Notes: generated by a model not told the origin, from the sequence alone. 64,000 bases of DNA from Lottiidibacillus patelloidae (GCF_002262935.1 NZ_NPIA01000003.1:1-64000), one strand, 5' to 3'. Shown: positions 9,606 through 18,769, counted from the first letter of the stretch. Numbers and translations are program-made.

Positions 9606-9652
9606 AAATCCAAACGATTTCAGAATTTCATCTGATTCGTTTGGATTTTCTT
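9606..9652 (+). terminator. Rho-independent terminator after the lipoprotein gene
   Basis: AAATCCAAACGA (9606-9617) pairs with TCGTTTGGATTT (9637-9648), a 12-bp stem. An internal TTTCAGAATTTCATCTGAT loop can also pair (TCAGA/TCTGA). The stem is followed by TTTCTTT. Confidence 0.8.
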
Positions 9653-9707
9653 TATGCCATTTTTTTAGTGCCTACTCATATACATATGTATAAGGGGAGG
9701 GATGCTT

Positions 9708-10349
9708 TTGCAATATTTATTACCACCACATATAAAAGCTGAAGGAAAAGGGACGGTAAAAGTTGAGCCAGACCAAGCGGTTGTTACAGTAGGTGTGGTA
9801 ACAAAGAATCAAAACGCCGAAAGTGCACAGAACGAAAATGGTAAGATTACAAATAAAGTAATTTCTGCTTTGGAAGCATTAGGTATCGGGGAAAAGGAAA
9901 TTGAAACTGCATCGTATTCCATCAATCGGGAAGTAGATTATGTAAATGGTCAAAAAATTGAGCGGGGATATATCGTCAACCATCAATTAATGATTACAAT
10001 CAATGATCTTAAAAAGATTGGAAGTGTTTTAGATACAGCAGTAAAAGCCGGCGCAAATGTCGTCCATTCTTTACGTTTTCAACTCCGTGATGAAAATAAA
10101 GTTTATCGTCAAGCTTTGAAGGAAGCAGTCAGTGATGCAAGGAAAAAAGTAAATGCCATAGCTACGAGTCTTAAAGTTTCTGTTTACGCTATTCCATATA
10201 GTATTGAAGAACGAAGTACAGGGATTGTGAGGCCTTTTGATACGATGCAATTGGAGAGTGTCAATAAAGGTACGAAAATCATGACAAAACAAGTTGAAGT
10301 AACTGCAAATATTAGTATGATTTGTACGATTGCTAACTTGCAGCAATAA
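9708..10349 (+). CDS. SIMPL-domain (DUF541) protein
   Basis: A 213-residue protein made almost entirely of a SIMPL/DUF541 domain. It opens with AEGKGTVKVEPDQAVVTVGVVT, followed by the family pattern N-x-K-I-x-x-x-L...GI...KEIETASYSI and the later strand GYIVNHQL. No signal peptide is visible, unlike many Gram-negative members. The ATG at 9702 is only one base from AGGGGAGG; the TTG at 9708 has ideal 7-base spacing and is preferred. Family members are often linked to oxidative stress or surface proteins, but biochemical function is unknown. Confidence 0.85.
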   Translation: MQYLLPPHIKAEGKGTVKVEPDQAVVTVGVVTKNQNAESAQNENGKITNKVISALEALGIGEKEIETASYSINREVDYVNGQKIERGYIVNHQLMITINDLKKIGSVLDTAVKAGANVVHSLRFQLRDENKVYRQALKEAVSDARKKVNAIATSLKVSVYAIPYSIEERSTGIVRPFDTMQLESVNKGTKIMTKQVEVTANISMICTIANLQQ

Positions 10350-10527
10350 ATGATAGAGGCTGGACAATAACTAAGCCTGGCCCGTGGAAAGCGAGAGATT
10401 TTGACGGAGCATTATATTTTCATCGAAATAAAAGAAAGAACTGAACGATCCAGATTTTAAGTCTGAATGAGTTCAGTTCTTTCTATTCTTATAAACTTTT
10501 TGTCCCAACTTCTTTTCAATGCGTGGC
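10350..10527. repeat. Dispersed MITE-like repeat, family B (short, degenerate copy)
   Basis: It begins GAGGCTGGACAAT and ends TTTTGTCCCAACTTCTTTT, a decayed form of the terminal inverted repeats of the copy at 43310-43582. The inner part shares CCCGTGGAAAGCGA and TTTTGACGGAGCAT with that copy, but the block carrying GACTCCTACGGGAAAAGCAC is missing. AAAGAAAGAACTGAAC pairs with GTTCAGTTCTTTCT, giving a hairpin that could end transcription of the flanking convergent genes. Confidence 0.65.
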
Positions 10528-10528
10528 T

Positions 10529-11869
10529 TCATTTCTTAATAGGGACAATTATATCATAAGCTACACCATGTTCTGCATTATTAATTGTAATTGAGCCATT
10601 GTGTGAATCAATGACCTTTTTTACAATTGTTAGACCAAGTCCAAAATTTCCTTCCAAACCTTTTGAAAATGGTTCAAATAACTTTTCTAGTAATGCCTCA
10701 TCAATCTTAGGGCCATCATTCCAAATGTGCAATTTACCAAATTCGTTTTCTTTAGAGAAAGAAATCTTAATTTGAGTTTTAGCATAACGGAGGCAATTAT
10801 TTAAAATATTTTCCAATGCTACTTCAAATTGGGCCCTATTGCCAATCATTCCAAAATCATTATTTTCAATTACCCAATTCACTTCTCTTTTTTGATGTTT
10901 TACTCGGTTCGATACAGCTTGTAGTAATTCAAGAATTTGAAATGGTTCGTATTGTTTATGTTTCGTTTCTAAATATTGTAGTTTTGTTAAATAAAGTAGA
11001 TCTTGGATTTTTGTCTCTAACCTTTTTGCTTCTTCAGAAATGACTTCCGTCGTTTTTTCTAATGTACCTTTCACGTACAAACCATCCCGAATTGCTTCAG
11101 CATAACTCTGTATAATCATGACCGGAGTTTTTAAGTCATGAGAAATGTTTTGCATAAAAGATTGTTGTGCTTTATCTTGTTGAAGTAGTTGCTTTCGCAT
11201 TTCCTCAATCGATTGTGCTAATTCACCTAATTCATCACTTCGTTTAATGTTTAATGGTTCATCCCAATTTCTTTTTGCAATTTTTCTTACGTGCAATTTC
11301 ATCGTGATAATCGGCTTCGTTAATCGTTTTGCAAGTCCTGAGGAAATAAAAATACTAATCACGATTATAATTGCCATTAGGAAGAAAATCCTTTTAAACA
11401 AAGTAACAACAAGTTCATCTCTGTACGTATCCCACATGAATGAAATTACGTAATAATTCTTTTCATGCTCGACTAATTTTTGAGCAACGATAAATATTGT
11501 TTCTCCTTGAAATGGAATGGAATATTTTTTACTACTTACGTTTTCTCTATTAATATTAGTAATTATTTTTGAGATGATTAACGGATTTAACTTTGTTCCT
11601 TTTATTATCTTTCCTTCATTATTTACTAGTACGTGATTTACTGTTCGTATCGATTGGATTTCTTGGGGAGAATCGATCTTCCCTATTTCTAAGTCACGAT
11701 TTTTATTATAAAAAAATTGTTGAGAGTAATGTATTGTTGTAAATATTTCTTCCGTAAAAAAATTTTTCAAAGTAATAGGGAGAAAAAATAATAGTAAGAG
11801 AGAAGTGCATAATAGTAAACCTGTAAATACAGCTGTAATTTGAATGAATAATGGCCATTTTTTCATCAT
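10529..11869 (-). CDS. Membrane sensor histidine kinase
   Basis: A 446-residue sensor kinase. An N-terminal membrane segment (about 9-30) and a second at about 150-172 enclose an extracellular sensing region of some 120 residues. A HAMP linker follows (RLTKPIITMKLHVRKIAKRNWDEPL), then HisKA with phospho-acceptor H244 in SHDLKTP, and an HATPase domain with N-box (ILNNCLRYA) and G-boxes (FGLGLTIVKK). The start codon overlaps the regulator stop codon (ATGA), so the pair is translationally coupled. The signal is unknown. The neighbouring exported helical protein and Sco-type chaperone suggest an envelope or metal stress input, which is inference. Confidence 0.9.
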   Translation of the reverse strand: MMKKWPLFIQITAVFTGLLLCTSLLLLFFLPITLKNFFTEEIFTTIHYSQQFFYNKNRDLEIGKIDSPQEIQSIRTVNHVLVNNEGKIIKGTKLNPLIISKIITNINRENVSSKKYSIPFQGETIFIVAQKLVEHEKNYYVISFMWDTYRDELVVTLFKRIFFLMAIIIVISIFISSGLAKRLTKPIITMKLHVRKIAKRNWDEPLNIKRSDELGELAQSIEEMRKQLLQQDKAQQSFMQNISHDLKTPVMIIQSYAEAIRDGLYVKGTLEKTTEVISEEAKRLETKIQDLLYLTKLQYLETKHKQYEPFQILELLQAVSNRVKHQKREVNWVIENNDFGMIGNRAQFEVALENILNNCLRYAKTQIKISFSKENEFGKLHIWNDGPKIDEALLEKLFEPFSKGLEGNFGLGLTIVKKVIDSHNGSITINNAEHGVAYDIIVPIKK

Positions 11870-12528
11870 TGTGGCATCCTATACCCATATCCATAAATTG
11901 TTTCTAGAGGTAGGTTTGGCATTTTTTTTCGCAATCGACGAATTAAGTCATCTACGACACGGTCAGATCCAAAGTAATCTTCTCCCCAAATGGTAATTAA
12001 AATATTCTCGCGAGAGAACGCAACGCCTTTATGGTTACAGAAATAACATAGTAAATCGAATTCTTTTGCAGTTAGTTCAAGAGAAGTGCCTTCAAACAAA
12101 ACGTCACGTTTGTTTTCAAATATTTGGTATTCTCCGCAATGTAAAACAAGGTCTTGTTGTTTCGGACTACCGTAAACACGTTGAAGTACATTTTTAACAC
12201 GAATCGTTAGCTCCCTTGGAAGAAATGGTTTAGAAATATAATCGTCACAGCCCATTTCTAATCCAATAACACGATCTAGCTCAGCATCACGAGCTGAAAT
12301 GAAAATGACTGGCACATTACTTTTCTTTTTGACTTCTTTTAGTAATTGAAAGCCATCAATGTCAGGAAGCATAATGTCTAAAATCCACAGGTGTGGTTCA
12401 TCACTTGAAGCTAATGCTTCTTCACCTGTATGGAAAGAGTGGACTATCCAATCTTCTTTTTTTAAATAGGTTGTTAATATTTCGTTAAGTGATTTCTCAT
12501 CTTCAACTATGTTGATGACATATTGCAT
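11866..12528 (-). CDS. OmpR/PhoB-family response regulator
   Basis: A 220-residue regulator. The receiver domain has the acidic pair E9-D10, phospho-acceptor D51 in LWILDIMLPD, the conserved S/T in FISARD and K in SKPF. The C-terminal winged-helix domain has the ELTAKEFDLLCYFCNHKG and VDDLIRRLRKK signatures. It starts at ATG behind GGGGGAG. The kinase gene follows with a 4-base overlap. An upstream gene for an exported helical protein on the same strand could be its target. Confidence 0.92.
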   Translation of the reverse strand: MQYVINIVEDEKSLNEILTTYLKKEDWIVHSFHTGEEALASSDEPHLWILDIMLPDIDGFQLLKEVKKKSNVPVIFISARDAELDRVIGLEMGCDDYISKPFLPRELTIRVKNVLQRVYGSPKQQDLVLHCGEYQIFENKRDVLFEGTSLELTAKEFDLLCYFCNHKGVAFSRENILITIWGEDYFGSDRVVDDLIRRLRKKMPNLPLETIYGYGYRMPQ

Positions 12529-12591
12529 CGTTACTCCCCCTATAAATATGAAAAGAAAGGACGTAGCTAGACGTCCCTTCGGTAAATTCTC

Positions 12592-13197
12592 TTAATTTGA
12601 AAAAGAAGCAATGAACGCTTTCAGACGCTCATTTTGTGTTTTAAATACTTCTAAAACTTTTGGAAGTGTTTGGCGAATTAAATCAGCATCTTCAGAGGCA
12701 ATAGCCTCGTTAAATTCCTTTATTAATTCATGATGCTTTTCATGGTTTCCAGCGAAGTCGTGTTTGTCCTTGAAGTGGCCGAATTTTTCTTTCATTATTT
12801 GATGAGCTTCTTCTTTCGTTAGTTCGCCATTTTTTACTTGTTCATGAAGCTTTTTCATTTCTTCTTTGTACGTTTCTTTAATGCTTTCTTTTTTGCTAGC
12901 TTTTAATTCTTTTATTTGTTCCATTAAGCTTTTCCGTTCAGCAAGAACTTCTTCCCAGTCACTTAATTGATCGGGTGTATATTTTTCTGCGAGTAGCTGA
13001 AAGTACATACCTTTATGAACACCTAATTTAATATGGTCTCGTTTATGCTCCCATTTCTTTTTCATCACATCAGTAATTTTGGTCTTTTTGTTTTGTTCTT
13101 TAGCAGAGTCTTCGTCTGTTTGAGCAAATGCTAGAACAGGTAAAGCTAACGTTAACACTATCGCAAGAATAAATCCTTTTGATTTTAAGAACTTCAT
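12592..13197 (-). CDS. Exported helical protein of unknown function
   Basis: A 201-residue protein with a clean Sec signal peptide (MKFLKSKGFILAIVLTLALPVLAFAQ, cleavage after AFA likely). The mature part is highly charged, Lys/Glu-rich and helical, with a short SHOCT-like stretch (VKNGELTKEEAHQIMKEKFG) and a His-rich patch (HFKDKHDFAGNHEKHHE) that could bind metal. The layout recalls CpxP/Spy-like envelope proteins in size and helical character, but no family motif was recognised. It lies directly upstream of the two-component pair on the same strand, with a weak GGACG/CGTCC hairpin between. Confidence 0.7.
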   Translation of the reverse strand: MKFLKSKGFILAIVLTLALPVLAFAQTDEDSAKEQNKKTKITDVMKKKWEHKRDHIKLGVHKGMYFQLLAEKYTPDQLSDWEEVLAERKSLMEQIKELKASKKESIKETYKEEMKKLHEQVKNGELTKEEAHQIMKEKFGHFKDKHDFAGNHEKHHELIKEFNEAIASEDADLIRQTLPKVLEVFKTQNERLKAFIASFSN

Positions 13198-13325
13198 TTT
13201 TTCATCTCCTTAAATCGTTTTTTAATACATTTATAGGATAGCCAATAAATATCGAATGAAAATCGAAATAATGTGTGAAATTATGTGATGGCAATGATAA
13301 TTCTATCTAATTAAATAATATATTT

Positions 13326-13916
13326 TTACTCGTTTAGGAGCAAGTCAATATCTGTTAAGAGTTGTTCATGATTAAAAGGAACGTTAGGTTTTGTCATTTC
13401 ATAAATTCCCCGGATGCGATTCTCTTTATCAACTAAGTAAAATTTTGTTTGATGAGAAAAGTAGCCGCTTGCAGTTTTTTTATAGATTAATTTAAATTGC
13501 GAAATGGCTCTTTCAGTTTCTGTAACAGTTCCATGTAGCCATATCCAACCATTAAAGTCTGCTTCAAAAGCCTTTGCATATTTTAGCAACGTTTCTTTAT
13601 CATCTCTTTCAGGATCAAAAGACATCGTTATTAATTGAACTTTATTTGCAAAAAGGTCTTTTTCTTTCAAATTAATTTGTAGACGTTTAAAGTCATTCAT
13701 TGTCATTGGACATATATCAGGGCAATTCGTGTAAATAAATGCGATGACTTTAATCGTATTATTATCGAAAAAGTATTTCTCATTAGTAATAGAATTCATT
13801 TGGAAAGGTTCAACTGTATGTAATACAGGAAGAGTTTTTCCATTTGGCCAAAAAGTGTAAATTAGTGCACCAATTGATAATAACAATAAGATTATAATCC
13901 TTTTTTTATACTTCAT
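13326..13916 (-). CDS. Sco1/SenC-family copper chaperone / thiol oxidoreductase
   Basis: A 196-residue membrane-anchored protein: one N-terminal transmembrane helix (about 6-23) and an extracellular thioredoxin-like domain. The Sco signature CPDIC is at C65-C69 and the third copper ligand is H155 in YFSHQTKF. A GTG nine bases upstream overlaps the AGAGGTG ribosome site, so ATG at 13916 is chosen. Sco proteins deliver Cu to cytochrome oxidase CuA or other copper enzymes. MnxC of the Mn-oxidising Bacillus strain SG-1 is described as Sco-like. Its position 1.1 kb from a multicopper oxidase operon on the same strand fits a role in copper loading of that enzyme, which is inference. Confidence 0.88.
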   Translation of the reverse strand: MKYKKRIIILLLLSIGALIYTFWPNGKTLPVLHTVEPFQMNSITNEKYFFDNNTIKVIAFIYTNCPDICPMTMNDFKRLQINLKEKDLFANKVQLITMSFDPERDDKETLLKYAKAFEADFNGWIWLHGTVTETERAISQFKLIYKKTASGYFSHQTKFYLVDKENRIRGIYEMTKPNVPFNHEQLLTDIDLLLNE

Positions 13917-13991
13917 ATGTAACACCTCTTTAGAATTTTGGTTTATTGTACGTGTCCTATTATTAATATGCTCATAAACTATTAATATGGA

Positions 13992-14285
13992 ATGGGGGTG
14001 ACTATTATTGCTACAAAAGAATTATGTGGTACGGAAGTAATCATTCGTTTAGGTGGACTAAAGGAAAAGCTCACTCATAAGCTAAATGAATTTAAAGGAT
14101 CTGTGTTAGAAGTTGAACATGGCTGTCTAAAGAAAAGGAAAATAAGTGGGGAAGTACTACTAACTATCTTTCAGTTCTTGCACTTGAAAGAACGGAACAA
14201 AGTTGTCATGTTGCCTTTACCTTTAATTCACAGGATTACTCATGATGGAAAAGAGATTTTAAGTGAAGTTGAAGGTAAGAATTAA
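13992..14285 (+). CDS. Small protein of unknown function near the mnx cluster
   Basis: A 97-codon frame with no recognised family. It has a beta-strand-like pattern (GTEVIIRLGGL, FKGSVLEVEHG, NKVVMLPLPLIHRITHDG), which could be a small SH3/Lsm-like barrel similar to the small mnx-cluster proteins. The start is unclear. The ATG at 13992 and the in-frame GTG at 13998 both overlap the GGGGGTGA ribosome site, and an ATT at 14007 has the best spacing. It is convergent with the mnx operon; a shared two-way terminator lies between them. Confidence 0.55.
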   Translation: MGVTIIATKELCGTEVIIRLGGLKEKLTHKLNEFKGSVLEVEHGCLKKRKISGEVLLTIFQFLHLKERNKVVMLPLPLIHRITHDGKEILSEVEGKN

Positions 14286-14292
14286 TTATGTA

Positions 14293-14319
14293 GAAAGTAA
14301 CCTATTAAGGTTACTTTTC
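14293..14319. terminator. Bidirectional terminator between the 97-codon gene and the mnx operon
   Basis: GAAAGTAACCT (14293-14303) and AGGTTACTTTTC (14308-14319) form a stem flanked by T-rich (plus) and A-rich (minus) tails. It would stop transcription from both sides, and it overlaps the end of the minus-strand gene. Confidence 0.7.
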
Positions 14320-15081
14320 TTCTGTAGGAAGAGCAAAAATACTAATTTCGGCAAAAGTAATTCCGACTTCACCATTTTTCGTATCTAACAATACTTTCCT
14401 TTCAGTCACATCTTTAATGGTTCCAGTATATCGTTTCTTTGTAGTTCTAATAATGATTGGAAGACCTATCTGCTTCTTTAAAATATCTTTGATAGAAGGA
14501 GAGAAAAAGTGTTTAAAAAGAGTAGGTGAGTTAGCGACGGATTTACCAAATTTTAATACCAGATTTCTTCGATCACAAGGCTCTAAATTATCAAATATTG
14601 TATTCTTTTCCTTTTCAACAAAATCATTTTCTTCATGAGTTATTAAGCAAATCGAGTGAAAAGGAAGGAAACGCTCACCATAAAAACTTTTGATAGCAAC
14701 AAAATCCATCCCTACCATTTCAATCTCTCCTGTAACTCTTTTCATCCAAGGTATTTTTACTGGGAAAAGTATATTGATAGGCCAGACAGTTTTTACAGTG
14801 ACTTTAATACCTAGTAATCTTTTAAACGCTTTTTCTACCGCTGAATCCACAATCACTGTTTCACGGCCATGGTCCCCAGTTGTTGCCAAATCAAGAAGTA
14901 ATTCATTTGCTTTTTTAATATGCTTTTCTAATATTTCGAGATCGTCATGCTCTAAACAAGAAGTTGGAGATGTTAACATTTCACGTTCACTTAATTCAGG
15001 AAACTTTTCCTCGGGGATGCAAAAGGGATTTGGAGTACTAGAAGAGCTTTCAAAGTTTTGAGGTTCCATTTCTTTACTCAA
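14311..15081 (-). CDS. MnxD-position-like protein downstream of mnxG, two predicted small-barrel domains
   Basis: A 256-residue protein without a recognised family. The first ~90 residues are variable and acidic. A small beta-barrel-like segment follows (RVTGEIEMVGMDFVAIKSF...RFLPFHSICLI), then a helical linker with FGKSVANSPTLFKHFF, then a second barrel-like segment (GLPIIIRTTKKRYTGTIKDVTERKVLLDT...ITFAEISIF). The same two-barrel layout is seen in the 249-residue protein at the front of this operon, suggesting they are paralogues. TTG start overlaps the mnxG stop (TTGA) behind AAGGAGG, so it is the last gene of the mnx operon. Function unknown; an assembly or spore-layer partner of the oxidase is inferred. 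Confidence 0.7.
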   Translation of the reverse strand: MSKEMEPQNFESSSSTPNPFCIPEEKFPELSEREMLTSPTSCLEHDDLEILEKHIKKANELLLDLATTGDHGRETVIVDSAVEKAFKRLLGIKVTVKTVWPINILFPVKIPWMKRVTGEIEMVGMDFVAIKSFYGERFLPFHSICLITHEENDFVEKEKNTIFDNLEPCDRRNLVLKFGKSVANSPTLFKHFFSPSIKDILKKQIGLPIIIRTTKKRYTGTIKDVTERKVLLDTKNGEVGITFAEISIFALPTEEK

Positions 15082-18000
15082 CTTTTTTCCTCCTTACTAT
15101 CGGCACTGATATTGTTAATTTCAGCTAAGTTATTTAGATTTCTCTCATGCACTCGCATAATTCCCCACATACCGAGTTCTAAATCCCAGCGGAAGTTTCC
15201 TGAGCGATACATATAATCACCTGCAAAGCCGTTTATTCCACCTGCTCCGAAGAGTAATTTAATATTTGCACAATGTCCTTTCAACATGTTTGGTTCAATT
15301 GAAACGATACTTGAGCCGATATCTTTGTCATCAGAAAGCCAACTATGCCCATGTAAATGGAAAGTGTGGGAACGTTTTCTTTCTGCTGGACAAACGAGAC
15401 GTAAGACTACCGGGTCATTCCGATAAGCCTCAAATATAGGTGTTGGTGGATCTCCGAAAGTATCTGAGTTAAATAAATCTTTTTTAACTGGGTGCACATT
15501 TAATCGATTAATTAACCGAGCACTGCGATAGTTAAACCCTCTTGAACCGTTATCAAACGTATCGAATAAATCGCTTTCCTCATCTTCACCTAATATTCCA
15601 TCTGCAGGATCAATGATAACTTTTTTATTTTTATCCTCTAGTCTTACTCCATCGTGCATGAGTAGTGCAAATTCACGAACATCAGGAAGTAAAGGATGTT
15701 TTAAAACTACTGAAGTCCCTTTATGCACTTTTTCTAAGGTTGTAGGTTCATGGTATGTCGTTCCTTTTGGCTCGGCAATGAACATACCAAAAGTACCGAA
15801 TGAGAGGTGATTTCGTAAGTCTGCCATATCCCATAAACCACATGCGCCGTGACTAGACTCAACATACCATCGATATGTTATCTTATTTCCTGGCTCTACC
15901 GTTTGGTCTGGATTAAAACCAACCGTTTCTCCGGCAGAAGATTTCACATCATAATCTAGTAGTTGAGGGTGTAGAGAGATCCGAAGAGATGGAGGGTAAA
16001 ATGCTTGGTCTTTGACATCTGGATAAGGGTGTATCCCATCAGGAAAAGGAAATAAATCTTTCTTCAATTTATTTTCTAAGGTTACTTCAATTACGTCGCC
16101 TGCATTGCCACGTAATACTAACGGTTCAGGATTTTTACCATTTAATATTTCATCGACATCTTCCTCAAGGGCAAAGACAATTCCGTATGGGTCATGGTCA
16201 CCAAATTCATTGTATTTTATTGGCGTTTGAAAGGCGACGACATGATATTTCCTAACGGGGGCATTGTCAGGTCCTGTGGAAAGTACTTCTTTCGGCGGAG
16301 CTGGCGGCTTACCAGTTACTTCTGGTAATATGCATTGTCCTTCAGCAAGGTCAGGCAATTCTTCCCGATCTAACAGAGGAATTAAGTGATCGTGTTTATT
16401 TGCAAATGCTCGAACTAATCCCCATGTTCCTGTCCAAACATCTTCTTCTGTTTCAAATGCCCATAAATAATCCCCATTTCGAGGAATGAAAGTTTGTAAG
16501 GTGAAAGATTCGGAGATGCCTATATGCTGCTGCTCAAGCCATTTACTATTCACATCTCGGCTTTCATATTTCCATGGTAAACCATGAAGGTTAAAGCCGT
16601 GAGATTCTTCATGAGCACCTTGGAATAGGTGGATTCTGATCGAATCACCTTCATAAGCTTGAAGAATAGGTGTACATGGATCTCCTTTAACAAAAGAACT
16701 AAATGAATATGCTGGGTCTTTGTCTTCTCCGAGTCGAAAACGTAGTGGCTCATTTTTGTAGTTAACCGCAAAAATTCCGGGGTCTTGAGGTGAATTAGGA
16801 AATGGAGGTGGCTCAATAGGCGTACCATCAAGCTTAAATAAATTTGTGAAATCTTGAACAAATAGCGTGAAATCTCTGTAGTCAGGAATTAGTGGGTTTG
16901 TAACTGTAATTTGTGTGCCATGGTCAATTTCTTCACAGCTCATTGAAGAAAGGAATTTTGAAAAGCGTGGGTGGATAACGCCTCCAGCAAATAATCCATG
17001 ATTCTGTTGAGCATTAGCAAATAAATGATCATGATAGAAAAATGCTTTAAGTTCAATGTCAGCATACCACTCGTAGCGAATTGTTTCGTTAGGTAAGACT
17101 GCGCTATCATAGTTCCAACCGACATTAGCTCCATCTGTACATAATACATCGAATTTCACAAAGTGAACGTGAGCACCTACTTCATAAGTCCGTGTGACAA
17201 GTTCAAACGCATCGCCGTCAAGGACATTTGGTAATCGATTTGTAAAGTTTATACGAATACACGAACCTGCTTCAGCGTGAATAACTAGTGGTTCAGGCTC
17301 TTTCTTTCCAGACATAACATCATCTAAGTCTTCATCTAATACGTATAAGCGACCTTTTGGATCATGCCAACCTTGCTCATTGTAAACTAGTTCTCTTTGA
17401 ATGACAGAGATGTTAAATTCTTTTACAACAGGGTTACCTAAACATGAATCTGTAAATACTGCACCTGGTCTCGCATTTGGAACGGCAGCATTTTTCTCTA
17501 ATTCTGTCATTCCTCGCCCTCCAACTATTCCTAACGGTGGGCGTGGTGCTTTGAAACCAACCTTACCTGGAATAAAGTTAGGGAAACCAGGTTTCTCCTT
17601 TGTTGGTTTTGGAGGAGTAGTGCGATCAGGCAACGGTTGAAGAGCTGCAATTGGCTCTCCATTTGGATAACATTGACTGCCATCTTGTAATGTATCAAAT
17701 ATACGGTTCATTCCCCACATTCCTATATCAAAGTGAGGATACAAGTGACAATGAATGATTACATCGCCTATTGCACCTTGTAAACTTCCTAATCCATAAA
17801 ATGGCTCAACAGTGAAGTGAGATTGTGGACTGACAGCTTGAGAATCAATTATTTCTGAATTTATATCTTTCGGATCTTTAAACCATTGGTGGACATGGTA
17901 ATGAAACACATGTGTTTCCTTTATACCTGCATGAATAACACGAATTTTTGCAGGGTCTCCACGATAGCCTTTTAAAATTGGGGTAGGAGGATCTCCAAAA

Positions 18001-18752
18001 GCCCAAGAGTCATGGTGTACTTCCTCACCATCACATTCCGGACACACAACTCCTGCTTCAATAAGTTTAAAACGATTGTGTGCAGGTTCATATCGATAGT
18101 TAACAGCATGGGTAGATTCGGCTTCTTGACCAGTTCTCGGATCAAGTATTTTATTGCCTGTTAAATCTTTGACAGGCTGTTCATCGTGAAAGTACCATGC
18201 ATACTCACGGAATGAAGGGAGGAAAGGATGATGAATGTCAGCGTATACACCGCTATTTAGATGTTCACCAGTTATTGGGTCAGTCCACCATGATCCCCGT
18301 TTTTGAACAACTAAAGCTCCAAAAAGTCCGTGAATATTAGTACCGTCTTGACTGCTATCAGGATCTGAATTATCGTGGAAAAAATATATACCCTCATGGT
18401 TAGCTTGAATGGTATACGTGATCTCACCATTTGGCGGAACGGTTGTATCTTCATTAAATCCAACAAAAGCCCCATCAGAAGTTTGCGCGTCATAATCAGC
18501 TTCATGAAAATGAATGGATGCGGGATGGTTTAATTCATTCTTAAAATGTATTTCAACTTCATCACCTTCATTTGCACGAATGGTTAACGGTTGGACAAGC
18601 TCGGAAACACAAAACTGGTTTTCCTTAAGCTGCCTTTTTACTTCTTCTTTCTTCTCTCTTAAAACATATATTGCTCCGTTTCGATCATGATCACCGAAGT
18701 TGTTAAATACAATACTTGCAGAAATCGCTACAATATCATAAGATCTTTTCAA
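15078..18752 (-). CDS. mnxG: MnxG-type spore multicopper oxidase (Mn(II) oxidase)
   Basis: A 1224-residue multicopper oxidase with six cupredoxin-like domains, about the length of MnxG of Bacillus sp. SG-1 (about 1217). Copper motifs: HFH 81-83, H126, HYHVH 284-288, HCHLYPH 334-340 with M345 (a complete type-1 plus trinuclear motif), HVH 528-530, HDH 574-576, H718/H723 and HTFHLHGH 1129-1136. The last domain ends GMWG (M1195) but lacks HCH, so the HCH motif is in domain 2, unlike three-domain laccases. MnxG oxidises Mn(II) to Mn(IV) oxide on the spore surface, coupled to O2 reduction. No signal peptide is visible, as expected for a protein made in the mother cell. TTG start behind AAAGGAGGT. 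Confidence 0.9.
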   Translation of the reverse strand: MKRSYDIVAISASIVFNNFGDHDRNGAIYVLREKKEEVKRQLKENQFCVSELVQPLTIRANEGDEVEIHFKNELNHPASIHFHEADYDAQTSDGAFVGFNEDTTVPPNGEITYTIQANHEGIYFFHDNSDPDSSQDGTNIHGLFGALVVQKRGSWWTDPITGEHLNSGVYADIHHPFLPSFREYAWYFHDEQPVKDLTGNKILDPRTGQEAESTHAVNYRYEPAHNRFKLIEAGVVCPECDGEEVHHDSWAFGDPPTPILKGYRGDPAKIRVIHAGIKETHVFHYHVHQWFKDPKDINSEIIDSQAVSPQSHFTVEPFYGLGSLQGAIGDVIIHCHLYPHFDIGMWGMNRIFDTLQDGSQCYPNGEPIAALQPLPDRTTPPKPTKEKPGFPNFIPGKVGFKAPRPPLGIVGGRGMTELEKNAAVPNARPGAVFTDSCLGNPVVKEFNISVIQRELVYNEQGWHDPKGRLYVLDEDLDDVMSGKKEPEPLVIHAEAGSCIRINFTNRLPNVLDGDAFELVTRTYEVGAHVHFVKFDVLCTDGANVGWNYDSAVLPNETIRYEWYADIELKAFFYHDHLFANAQQNHGLFAGGVIHPRFSKFLSSMSCEEIDHGTQITVTNPLIPDYRDFTLFVQDFTNLFKLDGTPIEPPPFPNSPQDPGIFAVNYKNEPLRFRLGEDKDPAYSFSSFVKGDPCTPILQAYEGDSIRIHLFQGAHEESHGFNLHGLPWKYESRDVNSKWLEQQHIGISESFTLQTFIPRNGDYLWAFETEEDVWTGTWGLVRAFANKHDHLIPLLDREELPDLAEGQCILPEVTGKPPAPPKEVLSTGPDNAPVRKYHVVAFQTPIKYNEFGDHDPYGIVFALEEDVDEILNGKNPEPLVLRGNAGDVIEVTLENKLKKDLFPFPDGIHPYPDVKDQAFYPPSLRISLHPQLLDYDVKSSAGETVGFNPDQTVEPGNKITYRWYVESSHGACGLWDMADLRNHLSFGTFGMFIAEPKGTTYHEPTTLEKVHKGTSVVLKHPLLPDVREFALLMHDGVRLEDKNKKVIIDPADGILGEDEESDLFDTFDNGSRGFNYRSARLINRLNVHPVKKDLFNSDTFGDPPTPIFEAYRNDPVVLRLVCPAERKRSHTFHLHGHSWLSDDKDIGSSIVSIEPNMLKGHCANIKLLFGAGGINGFAGDYMYRSGNFRWDLELGMWGIMRVHERNLNNLAEINNISADSKEEKS

Positions 18753-18769
18753 ATGTTCTACCTCCTTTT

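Noticed and set aside
15613-15810. Plus-strand open frame inside mnxG, and others opposite mnxG (17401-17640)
   Set aside because: They are antisense to a gene with clear domain structure, have no ribosome site, and no recognisable protein features.
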